This document shows, piece after piece, positions 53,056 through 61,873 of a stretch of 64,000 nt of DNA. A program made the position numbers and the translations under genes. The DNA comes from Flavobacteriales bacterium. Lineage in GTDB: Bacteria; Bacteroidota; Bacteroidia; Flavobacteriales_F; PHOS-HE28. The stretch is taken from contig JAGFIV010000027.1 of NCBI GenBank assembly GCA_024103275.1, positions 1 to 64,000 on the forward strand. Reading direction: 5' to 3'. The notes below the pieces were generated by a model. That model saw only the letters and a program-made list of their open reading frames with translations. It was not told the DNA's origin and searched no databases. Every line of letters begins with the position of its first letter. Positions within the stretch are counted from its first letter, which is position 1.

Positions 53056-54462
53056 TCAAACGTCAAAGAGGCGGCCCGCTGCCGCCAGCAGTCGTTCGTC
53101 CTCGAAGGGCTTGGCCATCAGCTGGATGCCGAAGGGCATGCCGTTGCCGTGGCGGCCCGTGGGGACGGAGATGGCGGGGATGCCGGCCAGATTGGCCTGC
53201 ACGGTGAAGATGTCCTGCAGGTACATGGACACCGGGTCGCTGATATGGCCCTTGGGGAAGGCCGTCACCGGCGAGGTGGGGGTCAAGATCAGGTCGTGCC
53301 CGGCCAGGGTCTCCAGGGTCTTGTCGCGGATCATGCGCCGTACGCGCATCCCTTGTCCGTAGTAGGCATCATGGTAACCCGCGCTGAGCACGAAGGTGCC
53401 CAGCATGATCCGCCGCTGCACCTCGGGCCCGAAGCCTTCGCTGCGGCTGCGGCGGTACACCTCTTCCACGCCATGCGCCCCGCCGGCGCGGTGGCCGTAG
53501 CGGATGCCGTCGAAGCGGGCCAGGTTGCTGCTGGCCTCCGCCGTGGAGAGGATGTAGTAGGCGGGCACGAACAGGTCGGCCATCGGCAGGTCCACGGCCT
53601 CCACGGCGTGCCCCTCGTCCTGCAGGCGTTGGAGCTGGGATTCCACATGGGCGCGGATCTCCGGGTCCATGCCCGCATGATCCAGGCAGTGTGCATAGTA
53701 CCCGATCCGGAGCCTGTCCGGCAAGCCCGTGGGGGCCGCTTCGCGGTGGCTGGTGGTATTGTCCCGGACATCGGGGCCGGCGATCACCCGGAAGACGCTC
53801 TCCACGTCGCGCACGTCATGGGCCAGCGGGCCGATCTGGTCGAAGGAGCTGGCGAAGGCGATCAGCCCGTAGCGGCTCACCCGCCCGTAGGTGGGCTTGA
53901 AACCGGTGACACCGCAAAAGGAGGCCGGCTGGCGGATGGAGCCGCCGGTATCGCTGGCCAGGGCGATGTGGCACAGGCCCGCCGCCACGGATGCGGCCGC
54001 GCCCCCGCTGCTGCCGCCCGGCACACGGGCGGGGTCCCAGGGGTTGGCCACGGGCCCGTAGGCGCTGCTTTCGTTGCTGCTGCCCATGGCGAACTCGTCG
54101 CAGTTGGTGCGGCCGATGATCACCGTGTCGGCGGCCAACAAGCGCTCCACCACGGTGGCGCTGTATGGGCTAACATAGCCGTCCAGCATGCGCGATGCCG
54201 CCGACACGCGATGGCCCGCATAGCACAGGTTGTCCTTGATGCTGACGATGGCACCGGCCAGCGGGCCGGCATTGCCGGCGGCCACCTTGGCATCCACCTC
54301 GGCAGCCTTGGCCAAGGCGCTCCGGTCAAAAAGCTCCAGGAAGATGTTCAGGTGGGCCTTTTCCTTGGCCAGGTCCAGCGCGGCCCGCACCATCGCGGTC
54401 ACGGACGTCCCGCCGTTGGCAAGCACTTCCCGGGCCTCGTGGAACGTACGCGGCATGCCCAT
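53056..54462 (-). CDS. gatA: Asp-tRNA(Asn)/Glu-tRNA(Gln) amidotransferase subunit A
   Basis: GatA hydrolyses glutamine to supply ammonia for transamidation of mischarged tRNA. ATG 54462 gives 468 aa; a GTG is one codon upstream. The amidase signature has Lys in SIKDNLCY and the Ser pair in PGGSSGGAAASVA and SDTGGSIRQPASF. The gatB and gatC partners are not in the window. The gene follows tatA in the same run with a 16-nt gap. Confidence 0.94.
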   Translation of the reverse strand: MGMPRTFHEAREVLANGGTSVTAMVRAALDLAKEKAHLNIFLELFDRSALAKAAEVDAKVAAGNAGPLAGAIVSIKDNLCYAGHRVSAASRMLDGYVSPYSATVVERLLAADTVIIGRTNCDEFAMGSSNESSAYGPVANPWDPARVPGGSSGGAAASVAAGLCHIALASDTGGSIRQPASFCGVTGFKPTYGRVSRYGLIAFASSFDQIGPLAHDVRDVESVFRVIAGPDVRDNTTSHREAAPTGLPDRLRIGYYAHCLDHAGMDPEIRAHVESQLQRLQDEGHAVEAVDLPMADLFVPAYYILSTAEASSNLARFDGIRYGHRAGGAHGVEEVYRRSRSEGFGPEVQRRIMLGTFVLSAGYHDAYYGQGMRVRRMIRDKTLETLAGHDLILTPTSPVTAFPKGHISDPVSMYLQDIFTVQANLAGIPAISVPTGRHGNGMPFGIQLMAKPFEDERLLAAAGRLFDV

Positions 54463-54478
54463 CACACGCGGTCACCCG

Positions 54479-54634
54479 TTACGGCTTGTCGGCGTTGTCG
54501 TCCTTTTGGGCGTCCTTGAATTCCTTCATGCCCTTGCCCAGGCCACGCATCAGCTCGGGGATCTTCCGGCCCCCGAAGAGCAGCAGGATCAGGACGATGA
54601 TGAGGATGATCTCCGTTGGGCCTATTCTTCCCAT
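54479..54634 (-). CDS. tatA: TatA-family twin-arginine translocase subunit
   Basis: ATG 54634 gives 51 aa with a single N-terminal membrane helix ([14 protein letters not shown]), the amphipathic [18 protein letters not shown] segment and an acidic tail. This is the short TatA form; tatC is not seen. It probably serves export of folded proteins together with the chromosomal TatC. It lies between the EnvC-like gene and gatA. Confidence 0.9.
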   Translation of the reverse strand: MGRIGPTEIILIIVLILLLFGGRKIPELMRGLGKGMKEFKDAQKDDNADKP

Positions 54635-54706
54635 GGTGAGCCGGAAGGTCGGTCTAAGGCGGCCCGTCCGGTCGCGCAAATGTAGCACCCGCCGGGCGGG
54701 CGGCCC

Positions 54707-55984
54707 CTATTGGGCGATCCAGGCGGCGGGATTGATCTTTTGGAGCTGTCCGTCGCCACCGATCTTCCAGATCTCGATGTGGGCGGTGCTGGCGCCGTCC
54801 TCGGTCATCACCGTGCCCACCACTTGCTTGGTATCCACCTGGTCGCCCTTGTTCACGGCCACGTCGCGCAGGTTGCTGTACACGGATCGGTAGGCTCCGT
54901 GGTTGAGCATCACGGCCTTTCCGGCACCGGGGATCACGATCACGCTGCTGACCTGCCCGCGGAAGATGGCCCGCACCGGCGCCCCCGGCATGCAGCTGAT
55001 ATCGATGCCGTTGTTCTCGATCACGATGCCCTTCAGCACCGGATGCGGCTGTTTCCCGAAGGAGCTGGTGATGGTGCCCTTTTCCACGGGCCAGGGCAAT
55101 TTGCCCCGGTTGTTCTCGAAATCGGCATTGAGTTCCTTGGCCTCGGGGGTGAGGGCGAACTCCGCCTTGGCGGCGGCGGCCCCTTTCGGGGCCTTGGCCG
55201 TGGCGGCCCGGCTCTTGGCGATCTCCGCCTCGATGGCCTTGCGGATGGCGCTGGCGAGTTCCTGGCGCTGCCGTTCCTGCTTGGCCAACGCCTGCTTCAA
55301 GCGGCCTTCTTCCTTGCGCAGGCCCTCCAGTGCTTCCTGGTGCTCCTTCTTGTCGGCGCTCAATTTCCGGGTCTCGGCCAATTGGCGGTCCAGCAGGCCG
55401 GCCTTCTCGTTGCGCGCCGCCTGGAGGTTCTCCACCTTGCGGTCCAGCGCCTGGCGGGCCCCGGCGATCAATTCGGCCTGGGTGCTGCGCTGGCGGGCCA
55501 GTTGGTCCAGGTAGCGCGATCGGCGGAAGGCCTGCGCGAAGCTTTCCGCGGCGAAGATGTAGCTCAGCCGGTCGTACGCGCTGCGGTTCATGTAGGCGAA
55601 CTGGACCATGCGGGCATATTCACCCTTGAGCTTTTCCAGGTCCTCCTCCAGGTTCCGGATGCTGTCGCGGGAATCCTCGATGGCCTGGTTCAGGCGGAAG
55701 ATCTCGCTGTTGACCGTGTTGATCAGCTCCTGGCGCTGGCCGATGCGCGCGTCCAGCAGTTGCACCTGCTGCTGGGTGGCCCGTTGTTCGCTGCGGGCCT
55801 TGCCCAGCAGGGCGTTGGTCTCCTTGATCTGGGCATCGATGGCGTCCCGCCGCTTTTCCAGCTCCTTGCGGCTTTGGGCGGAAAGGGCCGACGGCAGGAA
55901 CAGGAGCAGGAACAGTCCCGCCCACCGGCTAATCCATCGGGGTGAATTTCTCCGGGATGCGGAAGGGCAGGTTGAGCGGTCCAT
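54707..55984 (-). CDS. EnvC-like peptidoglycan hydrolase activator (degenerate LytM)
   Basis: ATG 55984 gives 425 aa: an Arg-rich n-region, a hydrophobic signal (WAGLFLLLFLPSALSAQ), a long coiled coil (about residues 40-265, rich in Lys/Glu/Gln) and a C-terminal LytM-like domain. The metal-binding histidine before the conserved GxDI is replaced (ENNGIDIS), and the YxHL position reads YSNL. The domain is therefore probably catalytically inactive, as in EnvC, which activates amidases. The start lies 55 nt inside the DUF4292 gene because no ATG exists after its stop. Confidence 0.85.
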   Translation of the reverse strand: MDRSTCPSASRRNSPRWISRWAGLFLLLFLPSALSAQSRKELEKRRDAIDAQIKETNALLGKARSEQRATQQQVQLLDARIGQRQELINTVNSEIFRLNQAIEDSRDSIRNLEEDLEKLKGEYARMVQFAYMNRSAYDRLSYIFAAESFAQAFRRSRYLDQLARQRSTQAELIAGARQALDRKVENLQAARNEKAGLLDRQLAETRKLSADKKEHQEALEGLRKEEGRLKQALAKQERQRQELASAIRKAIEAEIAKSRAATAKAPKGAAAAKAEFALTPEAKELNADFENNRGKLPWPVEKGTITSSFGKQPHPVLKGIVIENNGIDISCMPGAPVRAIFRGQVSSVIVIPGAGKAVMLNHGAYRSVYSNLRDVAVNKGDQVDTKQVVGTVMTEDGASTAHIEIWKIGGDGQLQKINPAAWIAQ

Positions 55985-56828
55985 CAAGCTTGACCCGGTC
56001 CAGCAGCATGGTGCCACTGGCCGTTTGGCCGGGTGCCGACAAAGAAAGGGCCACCGAGGTGGGAATGGAATGTCCATCGACGGTTTTCCGCTGGATATAA
56101 CGCACATCGGCCTGTTGATCGTGCGCCAGCTCGCTGATCAACACCCGGTTCACCACCATGCTGTCCGGGTCGATCCAGTACTTGTACACCATGAGTTCCT
56201 TGCGCTCGGCGCGGCGCAGGGTGCGTTCGAGCCGGCGCTCGCGCATGTCCTTGTCATTGGGCAGGGTGTCGCCCACGGCCATGTCCTCGGCCGCGCGGAT
56301 GAACTTGCGCCGCTCCCTGGAGGCCAGCGTGTATTGGCCATCCTCTCGCCCGGCGCGGTATTTCTCGGTGGTGTCCAGGCCGATGGGCAGCCCCAGCAGG
56401 GCATCCTGCAGCAGCCCCAGGTTGGGCTGTATCCCGAAGCGGGCCTTGGCCTTTGCGGTGTCGCCGGCCCAGTATTGGTCGTGGATCTTGTCCAACACCA
56501 GCAACGAGTCCGGTGTGAGCATGGCGCGCGCCACCTCGATGCCCAGGGCGGGGGTGACGCTGAACCAGGCGGCGCTGTCACGTACCAGGCGCACATGGGC
56601 CTTGAAGGCCCGCTTCCCGGCGGGGGTCTGCAGCGCGATGTCGGCCTTGGCGCTGAAGTAGCGCGGCGGGTGCAGGGTGCCGTCCGCCAGGTGTGCCAGC
56701 AGCTCGGCCGGGCTGCGCGGGTGCAGGTCGCGCGGGCGGGCCGTTTCACCGGCGGCGGGCTTGCTGCTTCGGCAAGCGGACACCAACAGGACCAGGCTGA
56801 GGCCCAGGAAGAGCTGCCCGGCCCTCAT
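55929..56828 (-). CDS. DUF4292 lipoprotein
   Basis: ATG 56828 gives 299 aa with lipobox LVSAC (acylated Cys at residue 19). The mature part resembles the LolA/LolB-like DUF4292 fold: FSAKADIALQTPAGKRAFKAHVRL, then long beta strands and a late SVALSLSAPGQTASG. It is probably an outer-membrane lipoprotein with a lipid-binding role (family inference). It overlaps the TPR gene by 4 nt. Confidence 0.88.
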   Translation of the reverse strand: MRAGQLFLGLSLVLLVSACRSSKPAAGETARPRDLHPRSPAELLAHLADGTLHPPRYFSAKADIALQTPAGKRAFKAHVRLVRDSAAWFSVTPALGIEVARAMLTPDSLLVLDKIHDQYWAGDTAKAKARFGIQPNLGLLQDALLGLPIGLDTTEKYRAGREDGQYTLASRERRKFIRAAEDMAVGDTLPNDKDMRERRLERTLRRAERKELMVYKYWIDPDSMVVNRVLISELAHDQQADVRYIQRKTVDGHSIPTSVALSLSAPGQTASGTMLLDRVKLDGPLNLPFRIPEKFTPMD

Positions 56829-58579
56829 TCCACCAGTTTGCCCTCGCTGATCTTGCGGTCGATGAGGCCGCTGGCCCCGCCCGCGGCCTTGGCCTTTTTC
56901 CATTGCTCCATGGCCCCGGCGGGGTCATTGAGCTTGTACAGGATGTCGCCGTAGTGTTCCAGCAGCACCCCTTCGTCCTGCGGGCTTGCCTTCAACGCCT
57001 TCTCCTGCCACTGCCGCGCCTCCTCATACCGTCCTTGCTTGTACAGGATCCAGGCGTATGTGTCCATGTAGGTGCCGTTGTCCGGCGAAAGCTCGTTGCT
57101 CCTGCGGCTCATCGTCTCGGCCTTGTCCAGCTTTTCGCCCCGCTCGCTGAGGTAGTAGGCCCAGTTGTTCAGCACGCCTGCATCATCCTTGTTGATGGCC
57201 AGTGCCTTGGTGTAGGCCTCGTCGCTCTTGGCATACTCTTTCAGCTCGTTGTACGCATCGCCCAGTTGGCTTTGGAACTGGGCCTCCAGCGGTTTGTTGT
57301 CCACCACCAGGTTCCGGCCCTCCAACAGGGTCTCCACGGCCTCGTCGTACCGATCCAGCTGGCCCAGGGCCACGCCGTCGTAGAGGTACATTTCAGGCTG
57401 GGCGGGGAAGAGCGAGGCGGCCTTGGAGGCATCTTCGTGCAGGGCCTTCCAGTCCTGCAGCTGGAGGTCGAGCTGCACCAGGGCGCCCCAGATGGGGTAC
57501 TTGTCCTGCTCGTATTCCAGGGCCGCGCGGAAGGCGGTGCGGGCCTCGTCGGGCTTGCCTTCCCGCATGAAGAAGTCGCCCTCCAGCGCGCTGGGTTTGC
57601 CCGAGCGGGGATGGGCCTTCTTCATGATCTGGATCAAGGCGTGGCTTTGTTCGATCAGCTTCCGGCTGGTGCTGTCCGCCTGGTCGCTGTCGGTGATCTG
57701 GAAGAAGCCCAGCAGCAACTGCATCTTCGGGTCGATGTCGAGGTCCGGGTCGGAAAACGCTTCCTTCAACTGCCCGAAGCCCTCGTCCAGCTTCCCCTCG
57801 TTGTAGAAGAACTGCGCGAGCGAGATGCGGGCCATGCTGTCGTCCGGGTCGGCGGCCACGGCCTGTTCATACAGTTCCTGGGCCTTGTCCATCTGCCCCA
57901 GGCTGGCATAGGCCTCGGCCATCATGCCCAGGTATTGCGGGTTTCCGGGGTCCTGCTTCCTGGCCCGCTGGAGCAGCTCCAACGCCTTCTGCCCCTGTCC
58001 GCCCTGCATCAGCATGTCGTATTCATGCGCCACGAGCTCCTCGCTGAGGCCAAACTGCTGCTCCAGGCGGCGGTAGGCCTTTTCGGCCTCGTCCGTCTTG
58101 CCTTGGCGGGCCTGCACGTCGGCCAGTTCAAAATACACCTCGTAGCGCTCGGGCCATTGGTCCAGGATGCCCTGGTAGGCCTTGGCGGCACCGGGCAGGT
58201 CGCCCAGCTGGCTGCTCAGGTCGGCCACCAGGAACCGGTACCAGATGTTGGACTTGTCGGCCGCCACCGCCTTCTTGGCCATGGCCAATGCCTCCTCGCC
58301 GTGCATGCCCTGGTGGTACAGCTTGGCCAGTTCGAACAGGGTGGCCGCATTGTCGGGGTCCAGCCTGAGGACGCCCCGGTAGAGCTGCACGGCCTTCCCG
58401 GGGTCGCCTTGCAGGCGCGCATTGGTGGCGTCCATGAACAGGCGCATCACCTCGGCCCGCCTGTCCTTGGGCGCGGCAGCCCCGGCGGTGTCGGCCCCGT
58501 CGCCCACGGCCTTCACGCCCCCGCAGGCCGTGAGCAGCACGGCCAGCAGCAGGACGGGGAATGCGCGCGCCTTGGACAT
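56825..58579 (-). CDS. TPR-repeat lipoprotein
   Basis: The 584-aa product has a lipoprotein signal (FPVLLLAVLLTAC; Cys at residue 19) and at least nine to ten tetratricopeptide repeats with the usual A/G/Y pattern (for example FELAKLYHQG, AYNELKEYAKSDEAY). TPR proteins are scaffolds for protein assembly. Together with DUF4292 and the EnvC-like protein it is part of a conserved Bacteroidota envelope cluster. The start overlaps the stop of the nucleotidyltransferase by one base. Confidence 0.9.
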   Translation of the reverse strand: MSKARAFPVLLLAVLLTACGGVKAVGDGADTAGAAAPKDRRAEVMRLFMDATNARLQGDPGKAVQLYRGVLRLDPDNAATLFELAKLYHQGMHGEEALAMAKKAVAADKSNIWYRFLVADLSSQLGDLPGAAKAYQGILDQWPERYEVYFELADVQARQGKTDEAEKAYRRLEQQFGLSEELVAHEYDMLMQGGQGQKALELLQRARKQDPGNPQYLGMMAEAYASLGQMDKAQELYEQAVAADPDDSMARISLAQFFYNEGKLDEGFGQLKEAFSDPDLDIDPKMQLLLGFFQITDSDQADSTSRKLIEQSHALIQIMKKAHPRSGKPSALEGDFFMREGKPDEARTAFRAALEYEQDKYPIWGALVQLDLQLQDWKALHEDASKAASLFPAQPEMYLYDGVALGQLDRYDEAVETLLEGRNLVVDNKPLEAQFQSQLGDAYNELKEYAKSDEAYTKALAINKDDAGVLNNWAYYLSERGEKLDKAETMSRRSNELSPDNGTYMDTYAWILYKQGRYEEARQWQEKALKASPQDEGVLLEHYGDILYKLNDPAGAMEQWKKAKAAGGASGLIDRKISEGKLVE

Positions 58580-59586
58580 CAGCCGAGGGTGCAGTCGTCG
58601 CCGATGCTGAGGTCCATGGCCTTGCCACGGACGGTTGACCGCTCGCCCAGCATGCAGTTGCCCAATACGGCATCGGCGACGGTAGCCTGGGGCCGGACAA
58701 TGGAATTGCGCACCACGCTGCCGGTGATGGTGCTGCCCCCTTCAATGGACACGTAGGGTCCCACGACCGAGCGCTCCAAGGTGACCCCATCGGCGATGAA
58801 GCAAGGCGGGATCACCACACTGTCGGTCATCCTCACGCCTTTGGCCACCAGGCCCTTTTCATCCTTCAGGAAGCCGAGCACCTTGGCGTTGGTGTCCACC
58901 ATGGCGTCCTTGTTGCCGCAATCCATCCACGCCTCCACGGCACCGGCCTTGAAGCGCGCGCCCTTGCGCTTCATGTTCTCCATGGCGTTGGTCAGCTGGT
59001 ACTCGCCCTTTTCCTTGATGTCGTTGTCGATCAGGTACTGCATCTCATCGCGCAGGCGCCGCCCGTCGGCGAAGTAGTAGATGCCGATGATGGCCAGGTC
59101 GCTGACGAACTCCACGGGCTTCTCCACGAACTCGGTGATGATCCCCTGGTCGTCCAGCTTCACCACGCCGAAGGGACGCGGGTCCTTCACCTTGTTCACC
59201 CAGATCACCCCGTCGCTCGCGGTGTCCAGCTTCATGTCGGCGCGGAAGAGGGTGTCGGCAAATGCAATGATGACCCGGCCGGCCAGCGCGGGCCGCGCGC
59301 ACAGGATGGCGTGGGCGGTGCCCAGGGCCTCCTCCTGGTAGTGGATGGACCCCTTGGCGCCGATGCCCTTCGCGATCGCCAGCAGCTGCTCCTCCACGCG
59401 GGGGCCGAAGGCCGGGTTGGTGACGTAAGCCACCTCCTCCACGGCTTCACCGGCCACCAGCGCCAGGTCTTCCACCAGGCGTTGCACGATGGGCTTGCCC
59501 GCGATGGGCAGCAAGGGTTTGGCCGTGGTGTGGGTGTGTGGGCGCATGCGCTTGCCCATACCGGCCATGGGAACGATGATCTTCAT
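58579..59586 (-). CDS. Sugar-phosphate nucleotidyltransferase (RmlA/GlmU-like)
   Basis: ATG 59586 gives 335 aa. The nucleotidyltransferase signature MAGMGKRMRPHTHTTAKPLLPIAGKP sits at the N-terminus and is followed by the acidic metal site (FADTLFR). A left-handed beta-helix of hexapeptide repeats forms the C-terminal third (GPYVSIEGGSTITGSVV). This resembles glucose-1-phosphate nucleotidyltransferases. The sugar is not identifiable. It is in an operon with dut. Confidence 0.85.
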   Translation of the reverse strand: MKIIVPMAGMGKRMRPHTHTTAKPLLPIAGKPIVQRLVEDLALVAGEAVEEVAYVTNPAFGPRVEEQLLAIAKGIGAKGSIHYQEEALGTAHAILCARPALAGRVIIAFADTLFRADMKLDTASDGVIWVNKVKDPRPFGVVKLDDQGIITEFVEKPVEFVSDLAIIGIYYFADGRRLRDEMQYLIDNDIKEKGEYQLTNAMENMKRKGARFKAGAVEAWMDCGNKDAMVDTNAKVLGFLKDEKGLVAKGVRMTDSVVIPPCFIADGVTLERSVVGPYVSIEGGSTITGSVVRNSIVRPQATVADAVLGNCMLGERSTVRGKAMDLSIGDDCTLG

Positions 59587-59602
59587 GCAGGGGTCTTCTC
59601 GG

Positions 59603-60088
59603 TCAGTGCGTGCCGGTGTGGCCAAAGCCCCCGGCACCGCGTTCGGAGGCGCGAAGGTCCGCGTTTTCCGCGAAACGGACCCGCACATATTGCGAAATCA
59701 CCAATTGGGCCACCCGCTCGCCGTCGTTCACCACGAAGGGTTGCCGCCCGTGGTTGACCAGCAGCACGCCGACCTCGCCGCGGTAGTCGGCATCGATGGT
59801 GCCCGGCGCGTTCAGCACGGTGATGCCGTGCTTGAAGGCCAGCCCGCTGCGCGGCCGCACCTGGGCCTCGGTGCCTTCGGGAAGCTCCAGGTGGAGGCCG
59901 GTGGGGATCAGCCGGTACTCGCCCGGCGCCAGGGTGATCGGCGTGTCGATGTTGGCGCGCAGGTCCAGGCCGGCGCTGTGCGGCGTGGCATATTCCGGCA
60001 GCGGGTGCCGCCCCTTGTTCACGATGCGCACCGCAACGGCGTGCCGGACCTCTCCGCGGATGGCGGGGGACGATGTGGCGTTGGACAT
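59603..60088 (-). CDS. dut: dUTP diphosphatase
   Basis: Dut hydrolyses dUTP to dUMP to keep uracil out of DNA. The 161-aa protein has all five trimeric dUTPase motifs: [40 protein letters not shown] and [14 protein letters not shown] 60088 is chosen over the longer frame. GATATTTG lies 4 nt before the ATG. Confidence 0.96.
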   Translation of the reverse strand: MSNATSSPAIRGEVRHAVAVRIVNKGRHPLPEYATPHSAGLDLRANIDTPITLAPGEYRLIPTGLHLELPEGTEAQVRPRSGLAFKHGITVLNAPGTIDADYRGEVGVLLVNHGRQPFVVNDGERVAQLVISQYVRVRFAENADLRASERGAGGFGHTGTH

Positions 60089-60092
60089 GGCA

Positions 60093-60100
60093 CAAATATC
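60093..60100 (-). promoter_or_regulatory. -7-like element directly before dut
   Basis: GATATTTG on the minus strand ends 4 nt before ATG 60088. The -33 is poor. Confidence 0.35.
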
Positions 60101-60183
60101 GGGGCCGCACGCCGGGCGGCGGCACGCACCGCCGTCCATCAACGCATTTCAGGGAAGGGCCCCCGGCCCGGTGATCCATCCCA

Positions 60184-60228
60184 ACCATCCTTACTATCCT
60201 TACTATCTTCTCAATCCCTACCATCTTT
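60184..60228. repeat. Degenerate nonamer repeats (ACTATCCTT-like)
   Basis: Five 9-bp units (ACCATCCTT, ACTATCCTT, ACTATCTTC, TCAATCCCT, ACCATCTTT) lie between dut and the divergent membrane gene. The rest of the 267-bp gap shows nothing else. Confidence 0.82.
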
Positions 60229-60355
60229 ACCCCACCCCCATCGCCCGAAACCAATAGGCCGGTTCTCCGATTTAGCCAGGGCAACCCGGTCCTTCCATCA
60301 CCGACGGCGTGTCCGTGCAATAGGCAGCCGCACCCCTTCGTTGCGGGACAAGACC

Positions 60356-61066
60356 ATGGACCGCGACCCTTCCTGGACCGCCCGCCTGCCTTGGATGCTG
60401 GCCTTCGCCGTGTCCATGGCCTGGCTGGAATCGGCGGTGGTGGCCTACCTGCGTGCGCTGTACTATCCCGGTGGCTTCGGCTTCCCGTTGGCACCCATCG
60501 ACCCCGGACTGGCCCTGATCGAAGTGGGGCGCGAGGCGGCCACCTTGGTGATGCTGATGGCCCCCGGAGCATTGCTCACGCGCAGGCGCCTGGCCCGTTT
60601 CGCCTGGTTCGCCATCCTGTTCGGGGTGTGGGACGTGTTCTACTACGTCTGGCTGAAGGTCTTCCTGGGCTGGCCCGCCAGCCTGCTGGAGCCGGACATC
60701 CTCTTCCTGATCCCCGCACCCTGGGTGGGGCCGGTGCTGGCCCCGTGCATCGTGTCGGCGGGGCTGGTGGCCCTGGGCCTGCTCCTGCTGCACCGCCTGG
60801 GGCGTCACCCGCTCTTCCGGGTGGGTGCCAAGGCTTGGGCCTGGATGGCCACGGGGGCCGCCGTGATCTTGGCTTCCTTCCTGCTGGACCCGCTTCGGTA
60901 CATCGCCCGGTCCGGCGCCGCGCCATGGTCGGTGGATGCGGCCGACGGGTCGGGGCTGGGACAGCTGACGGGCTATGTGCCGGGCCCGTTCGCGTGGGGG
61001 GTGTTCCTGGCAGGCTGTGCGCTGGCCGTGGCGGGGATGGTGATGGCCCTGCGCCGCGCCCGGTGA
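60356..61066 (+). CDS. Multi-pass membrane protein of unknown function
   Basis: ATG 60356 gives a 236-aa protein with about six or seven hydrophobic helices and few charged loops (one has Arg-rich TRRRLARF). I do not recognise a family. It is flanked by the nonamer repeat upstream and a hairpin downstream, and is monocistronic. Confidence 0.75.
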   Translation: MDRDPSWTARLPWMLAFAVSMAWLESAVVAYLRALYYPGGFGFPLAPIDPGLALIEVGREAATLVMLMAPGALLTRRRLARFAWFAILFGVWDVFYYVWLKVFLGWPASLLEPDILFLIPAPWVGPVLAPCIVSAGLVALGLLLLHRLGRHPLFRVGAKAWAWMATGAAVILASFLLDPLRYIARSGAAPWSVDAADGSGLGQLTGYVPGPFAWGVFLAGCALAVAGMVMALRRAR

Positions 61067-61195
61067 TAGCCCGGGACAAGGGCCATGTAGGCCACCGCCG
61101 GCACCGGCTGCGGGGCCGGGCCGCCGTTCGGGCAACCCGTCGCTGGCATGTACCCGCGTGGTACGCGTACCTCCGGCCACGGCGGCCTGAAACGC

Positions 61196-61225
61196 GGACG
61201 GGGGCACGTTCCCGCGCCCCCGTCC
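61196..61225. terminator. GC-rich hairpin between convergent genes
   Basis: GGACGGGGGC (61196-61205) and GCCCCCGTCC (61216-61225) form a perfect 10-bp stem with a 10-nt loop. There is no strong T-run, but it stands between the stops of two convergent genes. Confidence 0.5.
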
Positions 61226-61245
61226 GGCCCTGAATGGCCACCCGT

Positions 61246-61617
61246 TCAGGCAGCCGCCCGGGTTTCATCAGCCTGCCCGCGCTTGCCGCTGGCCAACACC
61301 TTCAGGTCGCGCAGGACCACCTCGGTGACATAGCGCTTCAGGCCATCGGTGTCCTCGAAGCTGCGGTGCAGCAAGCGTCCCTCCACGATCACCGATGAGC
61401 CCTTGGCCAACAGGCGTTGCGCCACCTCGGCCATGCGGCCCCAAGCCACCACGGTGTGCCATTGCGTATCGGTCACGCGCTCGCCGTTAGTGTTGGTGTA
61501 GCTCTCATTGGTGGCCACGCTCATGCGGGCCACTTTCCGGCCGGGGGCCAGTTCGCGCACTTCCGGTGCATGGCCCAGGTTGCCGATCAGGCGGACGGTG
61601 TTGTTCTGCGTGTTCAT
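61246..61617 (-). CDS. ssb: Single-stranded DNA-binding protein
   Basis: SSB coats single-stranded DNA. The 123-aa protein has the OB-fold pattern NTVRLIGNLGHAPEVREL, VATNESYTNTNGERVTDTQWHTVV and KGSSVIVEGRLLHRSFED. It lacks the long acidic tail of E. coli SSB, as in other short Bacteroidota paralogues. Confidence 0.93.
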   Translation of the reverse strand: MNTQNNTVRLIGNLGHAPEVRELAPGRKVARMSVATNESYTNTNGERVTDTQWHTVVAWGRMAEVAQRLLAKGSSVIVEGRLLHRSFEDTDGLKRYVTEVVLRDLKVLASGKRGQADETRAAA

Positions 61618-61873
61618 CTTGTTGGGGGTTTATGGGGTTGTTGTTTTCCGGAGTGGTTGTTTTTGAACTCCGGTGCAAACATTCAGCGCAGCTACCCCGA
61701 CATTCGGTTGATCTTGCGTTTGTATGCGTTCATAGCTGTTTACTGTCGTTTGCTTTGCGGCTGCGACCCGTACGCGGGGCCGCACCGATACCAGCGGATC
61801 GGTATTGCAAAAGGCCGGGATCGCCCAATGCGCCCGGCCATTGCCGCGATCACGGATCCTGCTTAGGCTCCGA

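Noticed and set aside
61785-61804. Short inverted repeat ACCGAT/ATCGGT between ssb and the FAD-Rieske gene
   Set aside because: Only six base pairs, not next to a promoter or gene end in a telling position.
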